From Flavobacterium sp. JAS (GTDB lineage: Bacteria; Bacteroidota; Bacteroidia; Flavobacteriales; Flavobacteriaceae): 63,860 nucleotides of DNA. Location: positions 1-63,860 of the forward strand of contig NZ_JAJMOX010000018.1 of assembly GCF_020991455.1 (NCBI RefSeq). Reading direction: 5' to 3'. Of the stretch, positions 16,692 through 25,905 are shown piece by piece; the stretch's first letter is position 1, and each line of letters opens with the position of its first letter. Position numbers and translations under genes: made by a program. The notes beneath the pieces are model-generated. The model was not told where the DNA came from and ran no database searches. It was given only the letters and a program-made list of their open reading frames with translations.

Positions 16692-17738
16692 TTAATTCTC
16701 ACCCCAGCCGTATCTTATACGAAATACACCAGAACTGTTAACGGTGTTAATAGTAATATTTGTTCCGCTTCCTCCTCTGGTAAATAAACTATAAGAATCT
16801 CCATCTCTTAGACCTGGCCAATATACACTGGCAATATTGTCTGTTCTACATACATCACTGGTGGCCACAATATAGGCAATTTCATTATCAGACTGATTAC
16901 CATTTTGATAATCTTTCCCTGAGTTCATTGTAGCCCCAAATTCAGTTATCACTGTACGACTACCATAACTTCCTATTCGGCTGCGCCAGTCGGCTCTCCA
17001 CTGGGTCACAGTTCTAGTAGCCCAAAAAGCATAATTATGCAATCCAAGCAAACAGCCATTAAAACGAGTATCTGCTCCAACTCCGGTAACATTTTCCGAA
17101 TATCCTGTTCCGCCCAAGATTATTCGTCCTTTTGGAACACTCGGATAAGTAGAAAGAAACTGAGCATAAATAGTTGTTAGCTGAGCTAAAGAATATCCGT
17201 GAGGCTCATTAAACGGTTCAAAATATACATTGGCGTTACCTTGATATTTATTTACAACTGTAGTCCACATCGTCCAAAAAGCTGTCGTATTATCAATCAT
17301 ACCATCTTTTGATGATGAAGATTCCCAACAGGCAATAATTACTTTCCATCCCTTACTGGTCGCCTTATCTATCACACCTTGATAACTAGCCCACCAACTC
17401 TCTGAAACTGAAGGCGGATTAATTGGAATACGTATCGTATTTACTCCATTTATTTTACTTGCAAAACCATTTAATACTGCATCTGTTTTTGCCACAACTG
17501 TAGCATAATTATCACCCGCTTCTAAACCTGATGGAATAACCCAGCCATCTACAAAATTATCTCGCCCGTCTGCCCAATTTAGTCCCGCAATCGATGCGGC
17601 TCCAACTTTAGCAGTAGAGGTATTATTTTCGATGACGGCTTCTTTTTCTACCGCACTTGTCTGATTAACTTCAATAACTTCATCTTTTGAACATGCACAT
17701 ACAATGATGCTTAACATCAGTAAATATCTTTTTTTCAT
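16692..17738 (-). CDS. Glycoside hydrolase family 5-type cellulase lipoprotein
   Basis: 348 residues. Signal MKKRYLLMLSIIVCAC is a lipoprotein signal with the acylated Cys near residue 16, followed by a Ser/Thr/Glu linker, so the enzyme is probably tethered to the outer membrane. The GH5 fold is recognised by VNTIRIPINPP near residue 98, the acid/base motif YFEPFNEPHG near 172, the HNYAFW motif near 234, and the nucleophile motif TVITEFGAT near 265. Likely endo-beta-glucanase or mannanase activity on plant or microbial polysaccharide. It has its own terminator and no SusCD neighbour next to it; the nearest SusCD pair is 2 kb away on the same strand but behind other genes. Confidence 0.88.
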   Translation of the reverse strand: MKKRYLLMLSIIVCACSKDEVIEVNQTSAVEKEAVIENNTSTAKVGAASIAGLNWADGRDNFVDGWVIPSGLEAGDNYATVVAKTDAVLNGFASKINGVNTIRIPINPPSVSESWWASYQGVIDKATSKGWKVIIACWESSSSKDGMIDNTTAFWTMWTTVVNKYQGNANVYFEPFNEPHGYSLAQLTTIYAQFLSTYPSVPKGRIILGGTGYSENVTGVGADTRFNGCLLGLHNYAFWATRTVTQWRADWRSRIGSYGSRTVITEFGATMNSGKDYQNGNQSDNEIAYIVATSDVCRTDNIASVYWPGLRDGDSYSLFTRGGSGTNITINTVNSSGVFRIRYGWGEN

Positions 17739-18244
17739 TGATATAAGATTGTTAAATTAATATTTTGAATATTGTTCCTACTAGGGGGTGTTATGCATTA
17801 TAAAATTTATTTTTAATGTATTTTGGGTAATCGTCAAAAAATGCAATTACAATAATTAGAATCTTCTTTGCTTTTTTTCTTCTAAGATTAATTGAGATTC
17901 TATTTGCAATATAAAAGCATTTCCCCACCATTAATCATAAGGTCTGTTCATCGGTTTATGGTTTTTAGTTAGTAAATAAGTATCGCATGATAATAATGTA
18001 TTATTCGTAACGATAACACAAAGTAATGCTTATCCTACATGTTTAAACAGGGACAAATTGGAAAAAATAGGTGGTCATAATGGTAATTTGATATTTTTTT
18101 AAGATAAATAAAATTTAATACACAATAAAATATATTATTTTTTACGTACTAAATAATTATCAAATCATCAGTTATTATATCAAGGTAGTATAAAAACAAG
18201 TATTTAAATTATAATTTTAAACTTCTCGAAAAGTCAAATCAGGA
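17739..18244. other. 506-bp AT-rich intergenic region
   Basis: It should contain the promoter of the GH5 gene. I see no gene, strong hairpin or repeat. Confidence 0.5.
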
Positions 18245-18640
18245 CTAAGATGTTTGATTAGGTTCTTTTTCGGAAGAAACAAACTCTCCTTTTTCGCTAA
18301 CAATCTGATTTCCCCATTTAGTAATAGCTTCTAAAACAGGAGTAAAACTTTTACCCAAATCAGTTAAGCTGTAAACAACTTTAATAGGCGGTTTTTTGCC
18401 GTATACTTTTCTTGACACAAGACCGTCTTTCTCTAATTGTTTTAATTGTAAACTCAAAGTCATTTCAGTGACAGACGGTATTTCTTTACGAAGTTCGCTA
18501 TATCTTTTTGGCTCATCTTTTAGATGATAAAGGATCACAGCTTTCCATTTTCCACCCACTAAATCCATTGTAAGGCTTACGGTACAAGGGTAAGTTTTTT
18601 CATTTAGTTTTACAAAATCACCAAGACACTCTGTTCTCAT
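18245..18640 (-). CDS. HxlR family transcriptional regulator
   Basis: 131 residues with the HxlR winged-helix pattern: CTVSLTMDLVGGKWKAVI, LYHLKDEPKRYSELRK, LSLQLKQLEKDGLVSR and YSLTDLGKSFTPVL. An N-terminal Cys (Cys19 in YPCTVS) is in the place used by redox-sensing members. It is divergently transcribed from the NAD(P)-binding protein gene at 18752, with a 19-bp palindrome between them, so it most likely represses that gene in response to an electrophile or quinone (inference from context). Confidence 0.9.
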   Translation of the reverse strand: MRTECLGDFVKLNEKTYPCTVSLTMDLVGGKWKAVILYHLKDEPKRYSELRKEIPSVTEMTLSLQLKQLEKDGLVSRKVYGKKPPIKVVYSLTDLGKSFTPVLEAITKWGNQIVSEKGEFVSSEKEPNQTS

Positions 18641-18702
18641 ATTTCAAGTTTTTGAACCTATCCATTTTGATAGTTATTGCAAAAGTAATCTCCTAAAATT
18701 AG

Positions 18703-18736
18703 TTTTGCAACTATAATAATTATAGTTTATAAATTT
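18703..18736 (+). promoter_or_regulatory. Promoter with overlapping 19-bp palindromic operator
   Basis: AACTATAATAATTATAGTT at 18709-18727 is a perfect palindrome around a central A, between the divergent HxlR and NAD(P)-binding genes. An upstream TTTTG (18703-18707) and a downstream TATAAATTTA fit the Bacteroidota -33/-7 layout, so a repressor bound to the palindrome would cover the promoter. Confidence 0.55.
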
Positions 18737-18751
18737 ACTAAATAAAAAAAA

Positions 18752-19729
18752 ATGGCATCAAATTTAAAAGAGAATCAGAGCGAAACAAAGGATGATAGAC
18801 CACTGATCACTATTGTTGGGGTTTTGGGTAAGCAAGGTCTTAGTGTTGCCCGCAGCCTGTTAGGAAGCGGACGTTATCGAGTACAGGGCATTACCCGACG
18901 TATTAATTCACCAGAAGCGATTAATTTGGCTAAACAAGGGCTCGAACTTGTGAGTTTACCACTTGACCTTGGATATAAGAAAGATTATGTAAAAGCTTTT
19001 CGTGGTTCAGATGGCGTTTTTATGATGACACCCAGTATTGCTCCGCCTGCAACTCACGAGATGGAACTAGGCAAAGAATTAGCAGATGCTGCCGTTGAGG
19101 CAGAAGTACGGCATATTGTATTTAGCAGTTTGGAAAATGTGGATAAAATTACATCAGGGAAAAAGTTCGCTCCCCATTTTACTGACAAAGCCAAAGTCGA
19201 AGAATATATTCGGACACTCCCTATCACAAGTTCATTTATTTACATGTCTTTCTTTTATACCAATCTGATAGAATTTTATACACCTGTTATGAAAGGCGAT
19301 ACACTTGTATTTCCGATTTATTTGCCAAAGGATTTCCGTGCGCCATTTGTTGATCCTCTTACTGCAACAGGCCCCGCTGTTTTGGAAATTTTCTCAAATC
19401 CAAGTAAGTATGCGGGCAAATCATTGCCTGTGATTGGGGACATTATCTCACCGCAGGAAATGGTGGATACGTTTATTGAAGTAACAGGTAAAAAGGCTAT
19501 TTACAGTTCTGCATTTTCACAAGAGGAATTAATTAAGCATTTCCCCGAATTTGGTTCAAATGAAACTTTAGTACGTGAGATTATAGGGATGGCAGAGTAT
19601 GCCGTTGAATATGGGTATTTCAGAAAAGAACATAACCTGACGTGGAGCAGGCAAACAAATCCCAATACACTCACTTGGGAACAGTTTTTACGTACTACTG
19701 GCTGGAAAGGAGAAAAGCTTTCGTACTGA
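18752..19729 (+). CDS. NmrA/HSCARG-like NAD(P)-binding protein
   Basis: 325 residues. The nucleotide-binding motif is VGVLGKQGLSVARSLL near residues 23-38, with Gly-x-x-Gly-x-x-G in modified form, followed by VQGITRR (NADP-type basic residues). VFMMTPSIAPP and HIVFSSLENVDK are typical of NmrA-like/HSCARG proteins. YxxxK is absent. It may sense the NADP/NADPH ratio or reduce a quinone. Divergent from the HxlR regulator and probably its target. Confidence 0.85.
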   Translation: MASNLKENQSETKDDRPLITIVGVLGKQGLSVARSLLGSGRYRVQGITRRINSPEAINLAKQGLELVSLPLDLGYKKDYVKAFRGSDGVFMMTPSIAPPATHEMELGKELADAAVEAEVRHIVFSSLENVDKITSGKKFAPHFTDKAKVEEYIRTLPITSSFIYMSFFYTNLIEFYTPVMKGDTLVFPIYLPKDFRAPFVDPLTATGPAVLEIFSNPSKYAGKSLPVIGDIISPQEMVDTFIEVTGKKAIYSSAFSQEELIKHFPEFGSNETLVREIIGMAEYAVEYGYFRKEHNLTWSRQTNPNTLTWEQFLRTTGWKGEKLSY

Positions 19730-19920
19730 CCGTTGAAAATATTATGGTAGGATTTTCAATAAAAAAGAAAATTAATCGTGTTCTATTATTACAAACAATG
19801 CTATTTGGTTGCATTTCATGAAAATGAATCAATTAAAGAAATTGAAATAAAAATAATAAGTCTTTAGCATGAAATGAAAAAACTTCCAAAATCAATAACG
19901 TTTTTTTTTATTTTGAGAAA

Positions 19921-19960
19921 AACAAAACCATAGCGATATTCTCGCTATGGTTTTGTTTTT
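19921..19960. terminator. Bidirectional terminator
   Basis: Arms AACAAAACCATAGCGA (19921-19936) and TCGCTATGGTTTTGTT (19942-19957), flanked by A- and T-runs. It ends the SusD gene on the minus strand (22 bp past its stop) and could end the plus-strand gene at 18752 as well. Confidence 0.8.
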
Positions 19961-19979
19961 GGTATGTTTCATTCTGCTT

Positions 19980-21485
19980 TTATTTTAGAAGCCACATGAC
20001 AGCGTTAATATCATCTGTTCCTCCGTATTGTCTGGCTAATGCTGCTTTTACGTTTTCGGAGTTGTTATCAAATTCTCCTTGAGGATATTTCCATCTCAAC
20101 GGAATTTTTCCACCGTTTTTATTAGCCGGACCAACATTAAAAGCAGGAATTCCTGTTCTTCTGAAATTGAAGTAAGCTTCTCTTTCAGAATTTTGAAAAA
20201 AGGCTACGTACTTCTGCGTTAAGATTTGTTCTAAACCGTTTGCATTATTTCCTTTATAAGCCACATTTGGACTAGCTAAGAAAGTTGTAAGATCTGTACT
20301 GCTTACCCCGTAAAAATCCATTGAAGCTTTTATTCCTTTGTTATAAAAATCTGCAGCATCACCAGCAAGCCATCCTCTGTTTATGGCTTCTGCAATGATA
20401 AACTGTTGTTCTGCATAACCAATTAAGGTATAAGATTCTCCAACATAAGAGCTGTAATATCTTTTTTCGCTAGGATAAGACAATTTTCCCTGATCTGATG
20501 CTACTTGCATTGGCCCTTGCTCATCGCCTGTATTGGCACCTTTATAAGCATTGATGTTTTGAGGATCTGCGCTGTTAAAATAAAAAGCAGCAGGGTCTGC
20601 AACTTTATATATCCTTGGATCATTATTTGCTTTTAAGATGTTCAAATAAGTTCCGCCCATAATATTTCTGTTTCTGTTACGACCAAAATTTCCTGGATTT
20701 AATGGGAAATTGTTTAAGTTTTCATCTGAAAAATTTCGTTTCATATCATCCTCAATTCCTGTCATTAAAGGGTATTTAGACGGATTTTCGATCATTTGCT
20801 TCAATTCATTGGCAACGTTTATTTCATCTGTTTTTTTGCTTAAGCTTATTAATACTCTTAAATGAAAAACATTGATTGCTTTTTGCCATTTGTCCAGATC
20901 TCCATTGTATAGAAAATCGCCTTCAACATTACCGGTTCCAACTTCGGCCTTTGCTGCTGTAATTTGATCGTTAGCCTCATTTAGAAGTTTTAGAACTTCA
21001 ATGTACACGTCTTTCTGAGTATCGTATTTTGGCTGTGTAACAGGTGTGCTGCTATTTGCTTTTAATGCTTCTGACATTGGAATATCTCCCACTCTTTTTG
21101 ACATATAGTCGAAGAAATAAGCCTTGAAAAACTTTGATAATGCACCGTATTTATTTTTAGTATCCAGTTTTGCAACTTCTTTGTCCATTGCCTTAACATT
21201 CGATAAAGTGGTATAACGCAAAGAATCTGATTTCCAGTTATAATCCTGTTCTCCATAATAATCAAACGATATTGCCCAAAACTGATTGTCTCTTTGTGCA
21301 CCCGACCACGGCCCTTCTTCATCAAGATTATTCATTCCTCTTAAAGTCTCAGTTAAAAGCATTGAAGGGGGGACACTCGTAGCTTTGTTTGGATCATCGG
21401 CTAAATTGTCAAAATTCGTACAAGATCCTGCAATAAAAAGCATTGCAACAATCAACATAACTTTATATAGTTTTATTGTTTTCAT
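19980..21485 (-). CDS. SusD/RagB-type outer-membrane lipoprotein (SusD-like_2)
   Basis: 501 residues. Lipoprotein signal with lipobox FIAGSC (Cys about residue 22), then NFDNLADDPNKATSVPP, the start typical of SusD-like_2 proteins. The alpha-helical body includes a TPR-like region (FFKAYFFDYMSKRVGDIP) and ends with FNFRRTGIPAF. The protein forms the lid of a SusC transporter and binds the nutrient at the cell surface. Its start lies 11 bp after the SusC stop, so the two are one operon. No glycoside hydrolase or peptidase gene adjoins, so the ligand cannot be deduced; SusD-like_2 systems often serve peptides or non-starch ligands. Confidence 0.92.
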   Translation of the reverse strand: MKTIKLYKVMLIVAMLFIAGSCTNFDNLADDPNKATSVPPSMLLTETLRGMNNLDEEGPWSGAQRDNQFWAISFDYYGEQDYNWKSDSLRYTTLSNVKAMDKEVAKLDTKNKYGALSKFFKAYFFDYMSKRVGDIPMSEALKANSSTPVTQPKYDTQKDVYIEVLKLLNEANDQITAAKAEVGTGNVEGDFLYNGDLDKWQKAINVFHLRVLISLSKKTDEINVANELKQMIENPSKYPLMTGIEDDMKRNFSDENLNNFPLNPGNFGRNRNRNIMGGTYLNILKANNDPRIYKVADPAAFYFNSADPQNINAYKGANTGDEQGPMQVASDQGKLSYPSEKRYYSSYVGESYTLIGYAEQQFIIAEAINRGWLAGDAADFYNKGIKASMDFYGVSSTDLTTFLASPNVAYKGNNANGLEQILTQKYVAFFQNSEREAYFNFRRTGIPAFNVGPANKNGGKIPLRWKYPQGEFDNNSENVKAALARQYGGTDDINAVMWLLK

Positions 21486-21496
21486 TTTTACTGGTA

Positions 21497-24400
21497 TTAA
21501 AATTTTAAGTTTAAGTTGATACCATAACTTTTTACGGTTGGAGTTTGAAGCGGCGATTCGCTCTCGTTTAAAAACTGATCTAAATCGATGTTTTTGTGTT
21601 TAGAGAAATAAAGTAAATCTCTGCCAACTAACGAGATAGAAGCATTTTCTATAAACGATTGTTTTGTGAAAGAGGCTGGCAAAGTATACGTTAAGCTTAT
21701 TTCTCTTAGCTTAAAGAAAGTTTTATCGATAATATTGGCTGCATAATTACCGTGATATGATTTTGCATAATCCTGATAATACATTTTAGTCGTATTTTGA
21801 GCAAAAGTTCTAGTATCGCTAATCGTGTTTCCTTGTCCGTCTGTAATCAATTCTCCACCTGTTATTACCACAGCGTCTGTTATATATGATTTTACACCAA
21901 TAACATCATTGGCACGTTCTGGAGTATTACTGTCTTCATGTCTACCACTTTGCCACATTTTTTGGTTTACATAGTTTTCAATTTTACCTCCGTATCTTCC
22001 GTCAAAAGTAAAATTAAGCGCTACATTTTTGTAACTCACATTATTTGTGATACCCATTGACCAGTCTGGAGCTTTGTAACCCACTTTTGTCTGATACGGA
22101 TTTATAAGCGGTTTTCCGTCATTTCCTACGATAAGTTTACCGTCATTTGTTCTCATGAAATCATTAATATAAAAAGCATCTACTCGCTCTCCTATTTTAA
22201 TTCTTCCGTTGTTCTCTATTCCTTTATAAACTTCTTTCAGGTATTCTTTATAAGTTGACCAGTTCACGTTAAAATCCCAGTTGAAAGAATTGCTTTTTAT
22301 AGGTTTTACAAATAATGAAACTTCAATACCTTTTGTTTTTGTAGTAATTCCGTTTTGCTTACTTCCTTTATATCCTGAAGTCTCTGAGTATTTTAAGTCA
22401 AAAATCTGCGGTCCGTTTGTATTTTCGTAATAGGTAACATCAAAACCAAATCTGTTTTTAAGCATTCTGGTTTCCATACCAAATTCTACTGATGAGTTAA
22501 AGGCAGGCTCTAAATTTTTATTCGATAAAATTTCAGAAACATAAGCTGCATTATACGTTTTTCCTCCTACTGTAAAAGGATCTCTAAGCTTGTAAGTGTC
22601 TAAATTGCTGTAGATATCCAGTGATCCGCCCACTTTTGCATAAGAGGTTCTTACTTTTAAGAAATCTACTAACGGAATTTTTACTACTTCGCTTAAAACA
22701 GCACTTAAACCAACTGATGGATAAAAGAAAGTATTGTTTTGCGATGGAAGTCTTGAATCTGTATCAAACCTTCCTGTTGCGCCTAAGAATAAAAATGATT
22801 TATAAGACAAATCCATAGAACCATACCAGCTGTAAGTCTGAAAATGATTGTTGAAATTTGTAGGCTGTACCGGAGTTTGAGAATTGCTTAAATTGTATAA
22901 TCCCGGTATGATCAAATAATTTGTAGAAGCAGTAGAATTACGGGCTTTATCAATATTAATGTTAGCACCAAGAGTTGCTTTTACCTCAAAATTGTTGATT
23001 GTTTTGTGGTAATTTACCATTAAATCAGAATAATTTTTGAATCCGTAGTTGTATTCTTCTTTATAATCTCCCTGCGCTTTTTCTCTGTTATAAGTAGTCA
23101 TCGAATACGGGAATTTTTCATTTTCAAACAAATTCGTTACAGCCATATTGGTTCTTATCATCATATCAAAGTCACTGCTAAATTTGTGATTAAGGCTTAT
23201 TTGTCCTGAATAATCATTTTTATAATATCCTCTTAACCATTCGTAAGCCATGAAATAAGGATTATTATAACGAGTATATTCAAAATTCTTTTGTTGAATG
23301 CCTTCTTTTCCTTTCTGCCAATAGTCTCTTAAATCTCTAATGTCATAATCAGCACCTCCCCATATTAGCATATTATAGATGTAACTATTAGGTCCATATT
23401 GCACATTTGGATTGTTTGGAGAAGTTTGAAAGCTAAAATTAGAACTTGCATCGACCCACGTGTTGTCGCTTAGGTTGTATCTTCCGCTTAAATTAAAATT
23501 GTAGATATTTAATTTTGTATTTGGGTTGACTCCTTCCTGATAGGTATTTGAAAGTGAAAATCTTATATTTCCTTTTTCGAAGTTTGAGGCGAGTGCTAAG
23601 TTATTGGTCGTTAAAAGACCGGTTTCCATGAAATTTTTAAAATTGTCTTTTCCTCTAGCTACCCACGGAGTTGCAATTAATTTTCCGTTAGCGTCTAATG
23701 GACTATCGTATTGCGTAATTAACTGACCGTCAAATCTTGGGCCCCATTGATCATAATCAGCATCATTGATACCGCCACCTTTACCATCGACAAAAGCATA
23801 ATTTCCGTAAGAACCCGGACCATAAGCATTTTGTGTTTTTGGTATCGCATTGTAACCTCCCTGAAACATGGTGTTATGATTAAATTCTACTACATAATTT
23901 TTTTTATTTTGTGTGCCTCTTTTTGTAGTAATCTGAATAGCACCGTTTCCTCCAACAGATCCGTAAAGTGCAGCAGCATTTGCTCCTTTCAATACATTTA
24001 TACTCTGGATATCATCAGGACTTATATTCCAGGTATCAGTACCCAAAGGCACACCATCTACTACAATTAAAGGCTTTTTACCTCTCAGGTACAAGTTCGG
24101 ACTGCTAAAAAACTCTGGCGATGCTGCCACTACCAATCCAGAAACTTTACCCGATAGAGAATTCATAACATTCGCATCTCTTCCTTTGGTTAAATCGCCC
24201 TGCACTTCCTGAACTGAATAACTTAATTTTTTCTTTTCTTTTTTAATACCAAGAGCAGTTACAACAACTTCATCTAAATTTTGAGAATCTGGTTTTAAAA
24301 AAATCATATCTGATTTTTTGCTTCGCGGATTAAAATTAATTGTTACATATCCCATATAAGAAATGACAAGCTGCTCATTACCTTTTGGTAATTCAATTTC

Positions 24401-24580
24401 AAAACTTCCATTAAGATCTGTTGTAACTACAGAAGTTGTTCCTTTAATAAGGACCGATACTCCAGGTAATGGTTCATTTAGTTCATCTAGTACTTTTCCT
24501 TTAAAAGTAGAAGTTTGGGCAACGATTAACGATGATACGAACATCATCAATAAGATCATTAAAGTTTTGACTTTTTTCAT
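21497..24580 (-). CDS. SusC/RagA family TonB-linked outer-membrane transporter
   Basis: 1027 residues. Signal peptide ending LIVAQ, then a carboxypeptidase-regulatory-like domain (TFKGKVLDELNEPLPGVSVL) at about 24-100, the SusC box LDEVVVTALGIKKEKK near 103, a plug domain (VNSL.GKVSGL, QSINVLKGANAAALYG), and a 22-strand barrel ending in a C-terminal aromatic (NLNLKF). It imports bulky nutrients across the outer membrane, driven by TonB-ExbBD. First gene of the SusCD operon. Two copies of TTTACTAATRGTAA lie in its leader and may bind a regulator. No sigma/anti-sigma pair is adjacent. Confidence 0.95.
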   Translation of the reverse strand: MKKVKTLMILLMMFVSSLIVAQTSTFKGKVLDELNEPLPGVSVLIKGTTSVVTTDLNGSFEIELPKGNEQLVISYMGYVTINFNPRSKKSDMIFLKPDSQNLDEVVVTALGIKKEKKKLSYSVQEVQGDLTKGRDANVMNSLSGKVSGLVVAASPEFFSSPNLYLRGKKPLIVVDGVPLGTDTWNISPDDIQSINVLKGANAAALYGSVGGNGAIQITTKRGTQNKKNYVVEFNHNTMFQGGYNAIPKTQNAYGPGSYGNYAFVDGKGGGINDADYDQWGPRFDGQLITQYDSPLDANGKLIATPWVARGKDNFKNFMETGLLTTNNLALASNFEKGNIRFSLSNTYQEGVNPNTKLNIYNFNLSGRYNLSDNTWVDASSNFSFQTSPNNPNVQYGPNSYIYNMLIWGGADYDIRDLRDYWQKGKEGIQQKNFEYTRYNNPYFMAYEWLRGYYKNDYSGQISLNHKFSSDFDMMIRTNMAVTNLFENEKFPYSMTTYNREKAQGDYKEEYNYGFKNYSDLMVNYHKTINNFEVKATLGANINIDKARNSTASTNYLIIPGLYNLSNSQTPVQPTNFNNHFQTYSWYGSMDLSYKSFLFLGATGRFDTDSRLPSQNNTFFYPSVGLSAVLSEVVKIPLVDFLKVRTSYAKVGGSLDIYSNLDTYKLRDPFTVGGKTYNAAYVSEILSNKNLEPAFNSSVEFGMETRMLKNRFGFDVTYYENTNGPQIFDLKYSETSGYKGSKQNGITTKTKGIEVSLFVKPIKSNSFNWDFNVNWSTYKEYLKEVYKGIENNGRIKIGERVDAFYINDFMRTNDGKLIVGNDGKPLINPYQTKVGYKAPDWSMGITNNVSYKNVALNFTFDGRYGGKIENYVNQKMWQSGRHEDSNTPERANDVIGVKSYITDAVVITGGELITDGQGNTISDTRTFAQNTTKMYYQDYAKSYHGNYAANIIDKTFFKLREISLTYTLPASFTKQSFIENASISLVGRDLLYFSKHKNIDLDQFLNESESPLQTPTVKSYGINLNLKF

Positions 24581-24595
24581 CGGCTGATTAAATAA

Positions 24596-24651
24596 TTACT
24601 ATTAGTAAATTTTCAAGCCACAAATGTGATGTGAAATTTACCATTAGTAAA
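24596..24651 (-). promoter_or_regulatory. Duplicated operator-like motif upstream of susC-type gene
   Basis: On the minus strand TTTACTAATGGTAAA (24651-24637) and TTTACTAATAGTAA (24609-24596) occur 42 bp apart, 16-71 bp before the SusC start. Each has TTTAC/GTAAA half-sites, as a dimeric regulator would need. The DNA from 24652 to 25054 shows nothing else I can support. Confidence 0.45.
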
Positions 24652-25054
24652 CTTTTTGATTTTAAGAAATCTTTAACAAGCCTTTATTGTTTTATCAAAT
24701 TAATGTTAAATATGTAAAAATCATGTATCAAACACTGATTTTCAATTTAAATTGCCACTAGGTTTTTTGTTTTATGGCACTTTTAATATTTATAAAAATA
24801 CTCAAAAGTTTTTTGGCAAAATCGTAGCACATTCTTATTTTCAAAATTAGAAATCCAGTATTGATGGGAGATACAGCAGTTTGGTTCAAAATATATTATA
24901 CGCTGTTTTTATTTTAGTTCTTTTTTTTCGTTAACAGATCGAGTCCTGTTCCCGTACATGGAATTTACCAATCATTAAATATTTATAAAATAAAACTTAT
25001 CAAACAATTAAAAAAAATCTATTTCATCTCGAAATAGGCTTTTCATTTTAAAAT

Positions 25055-25085
25055 TTTGGTGTAAATTTACACCAAAGTAAAATTT
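25055..25085 (+). promoter_or_regulatory. 22-bp palindromic operator over the toxin-antitoxin promoter
   Basis: TTTGGTGTAAATTTACACCAAA at 25055-25076 is a perfect palindrome that starts with a -33-like TTTG; 19 bp on, TAAAATTT (25078-25085) resembles the Bacteroidota -7 box. This fits autoregulation by the antitoxin. The predicted transcript would start very near the antitoxin ATG at 25093. Confidence 0.6.
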
Positions 25086-25092
25086 AATTATT

Positions 25093-25338
25093 ATGACACG
25101 CCAAAGTATATCATTAACTGCTCCTAATGAAGAGTGGTTGAAAAATCAGGTTAACACAGAAGAGTTTAGTAGTAAAAGTGAAGCTATTAATTATTTGATT
25201 AAGCAAGCTCGTTCACAAGAAGAATATTATGAGTTTGTGAGAGCTAAAATAGATAAAGGAGAAAAAAGTGGTTTTGCAAAAAAACAAACTAGAGAAGAAA
25301 TGTTAGCAGAATTTAAAAAAGATTTGCCTAATGTATAG
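25093..25338 (+). CDS. ParD-like type II antitoxin
   Basis: 81 residues. The N-terminus MTRQSISLTAPNEEWLKN is a ribbon-helix-helix DNA-binding start (beta-strand then helix), followed by SSKSEAINYLIKQAR, as in ParD/CopG antitoxins; the charged C-terminal half (EEMLAEFKKDLPNV) would wrap the toxin. Its last 8 bp overlap the toxin gene, so translation is coupled. It should bind the 22-bp palindrome just upstream with or without toxin. Confidence 0.87.
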   Translation: MTRQSISLTAPNEEWLKNQVNTEEFSSKSEAINYLIKQARSQEEYYEFVRAKIDKGEKSGFAKKQTREEMLAEFKKDLPNV

Positions 25339-25609
25339 CTATTATTTAAGTAGCGAAGCCAAAGAAGATTTAAGAAGAATTTATTATTATGGTGTTAGTA
25401 AGTTTGACATCAATCAAGGGGATGACTATTTTAATATGTTTTATGATTGTTTTGATAAAATAGAAAGCAATCCTTTTTTATTTCCATCAGCCGACCACAT
25501 TAAAAAAGGATACCGTTATTGTGTTTGTGGTGTTGATACTATTTACTATCAAATCAATGGAGATAAACGGATAGAGATTATTACCATTATTGGAAGGCAA
25601 GACTTTTAG
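25331..25609 (+). CDS. ParE/RelE-superfamily toxin
   Basis: 92 residues with the ParE-like pattern: YYLSSEAKEDLRRIYYYGV at the start, a central FDKIESNPFLFPSA, and a C-terminal YRYCVCGVDTIYYQI and IEIITIIGRQDF. ParE members poison DNA gyrase; RelE members cut mRNA at the ribosome. The form seen here (no clear RelE catalytic basic cluster) favours ParE. It overlaps the antitoxin gene by 8 bp. Likely a plasmid- or element-derived stabiliser; an IS6 end remnant lies 190 bp downstream. Confidence 0.85.
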   Translation: MYSYYLSSEAKEDLRRIYYYGVSKFDINQGDDYFNMFYDCFDKIESNPFLFPSADHIKKGYRYCVCGVDTIYYQINGDKRIEIITIIGRQDF

Positions 25610-25795
25610 TAGCAGTTAAATTTAGTTTTTCGTAATAAAAATAATTTAGATAATTATATACTTGAATACACTAACTAAAAAAAGATTCAAAGCTTAGTTT
25701 CTAATTAGGGTATATCCAATGGAGTTAATAATAATATGATATTCACAAACTCAAATTAATTAAAAAATTTATTGGAACATTCAAGTATATATAAG

Positions 25796-25853
25796 CCATT
25801 TTAGAATTTAAAAGAAGGCGAAGGTAAAACTTAACTACATATGCGACAGAACC
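25796..25853 (-). mobile_element. Solo IS6-family end
   Basis: On the minus strand, from 25853: GGTTCTGTCGCATATG, then AGTTAAGTTTTACCTTCGCC and an A/T stretch to an ATG-like position. It aligns base for base over 38 bp with the IS6 remnant end at 2248-2211 (8 mismatches or fewer by eye). The transposase is missing. A 12-bp inverted pair (ATATACTTGAAT 25656-25667, ATTCAAGTATAT 25779-25790) lies beside it; the rest of 25610-25905 is empty. Confidence 0.6.
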
Positions 25854-25905
25854 CTACAGATCAACTAGTACAAAAATATTACTCTTAAGACTGCAAAACA
25901 ACTTA

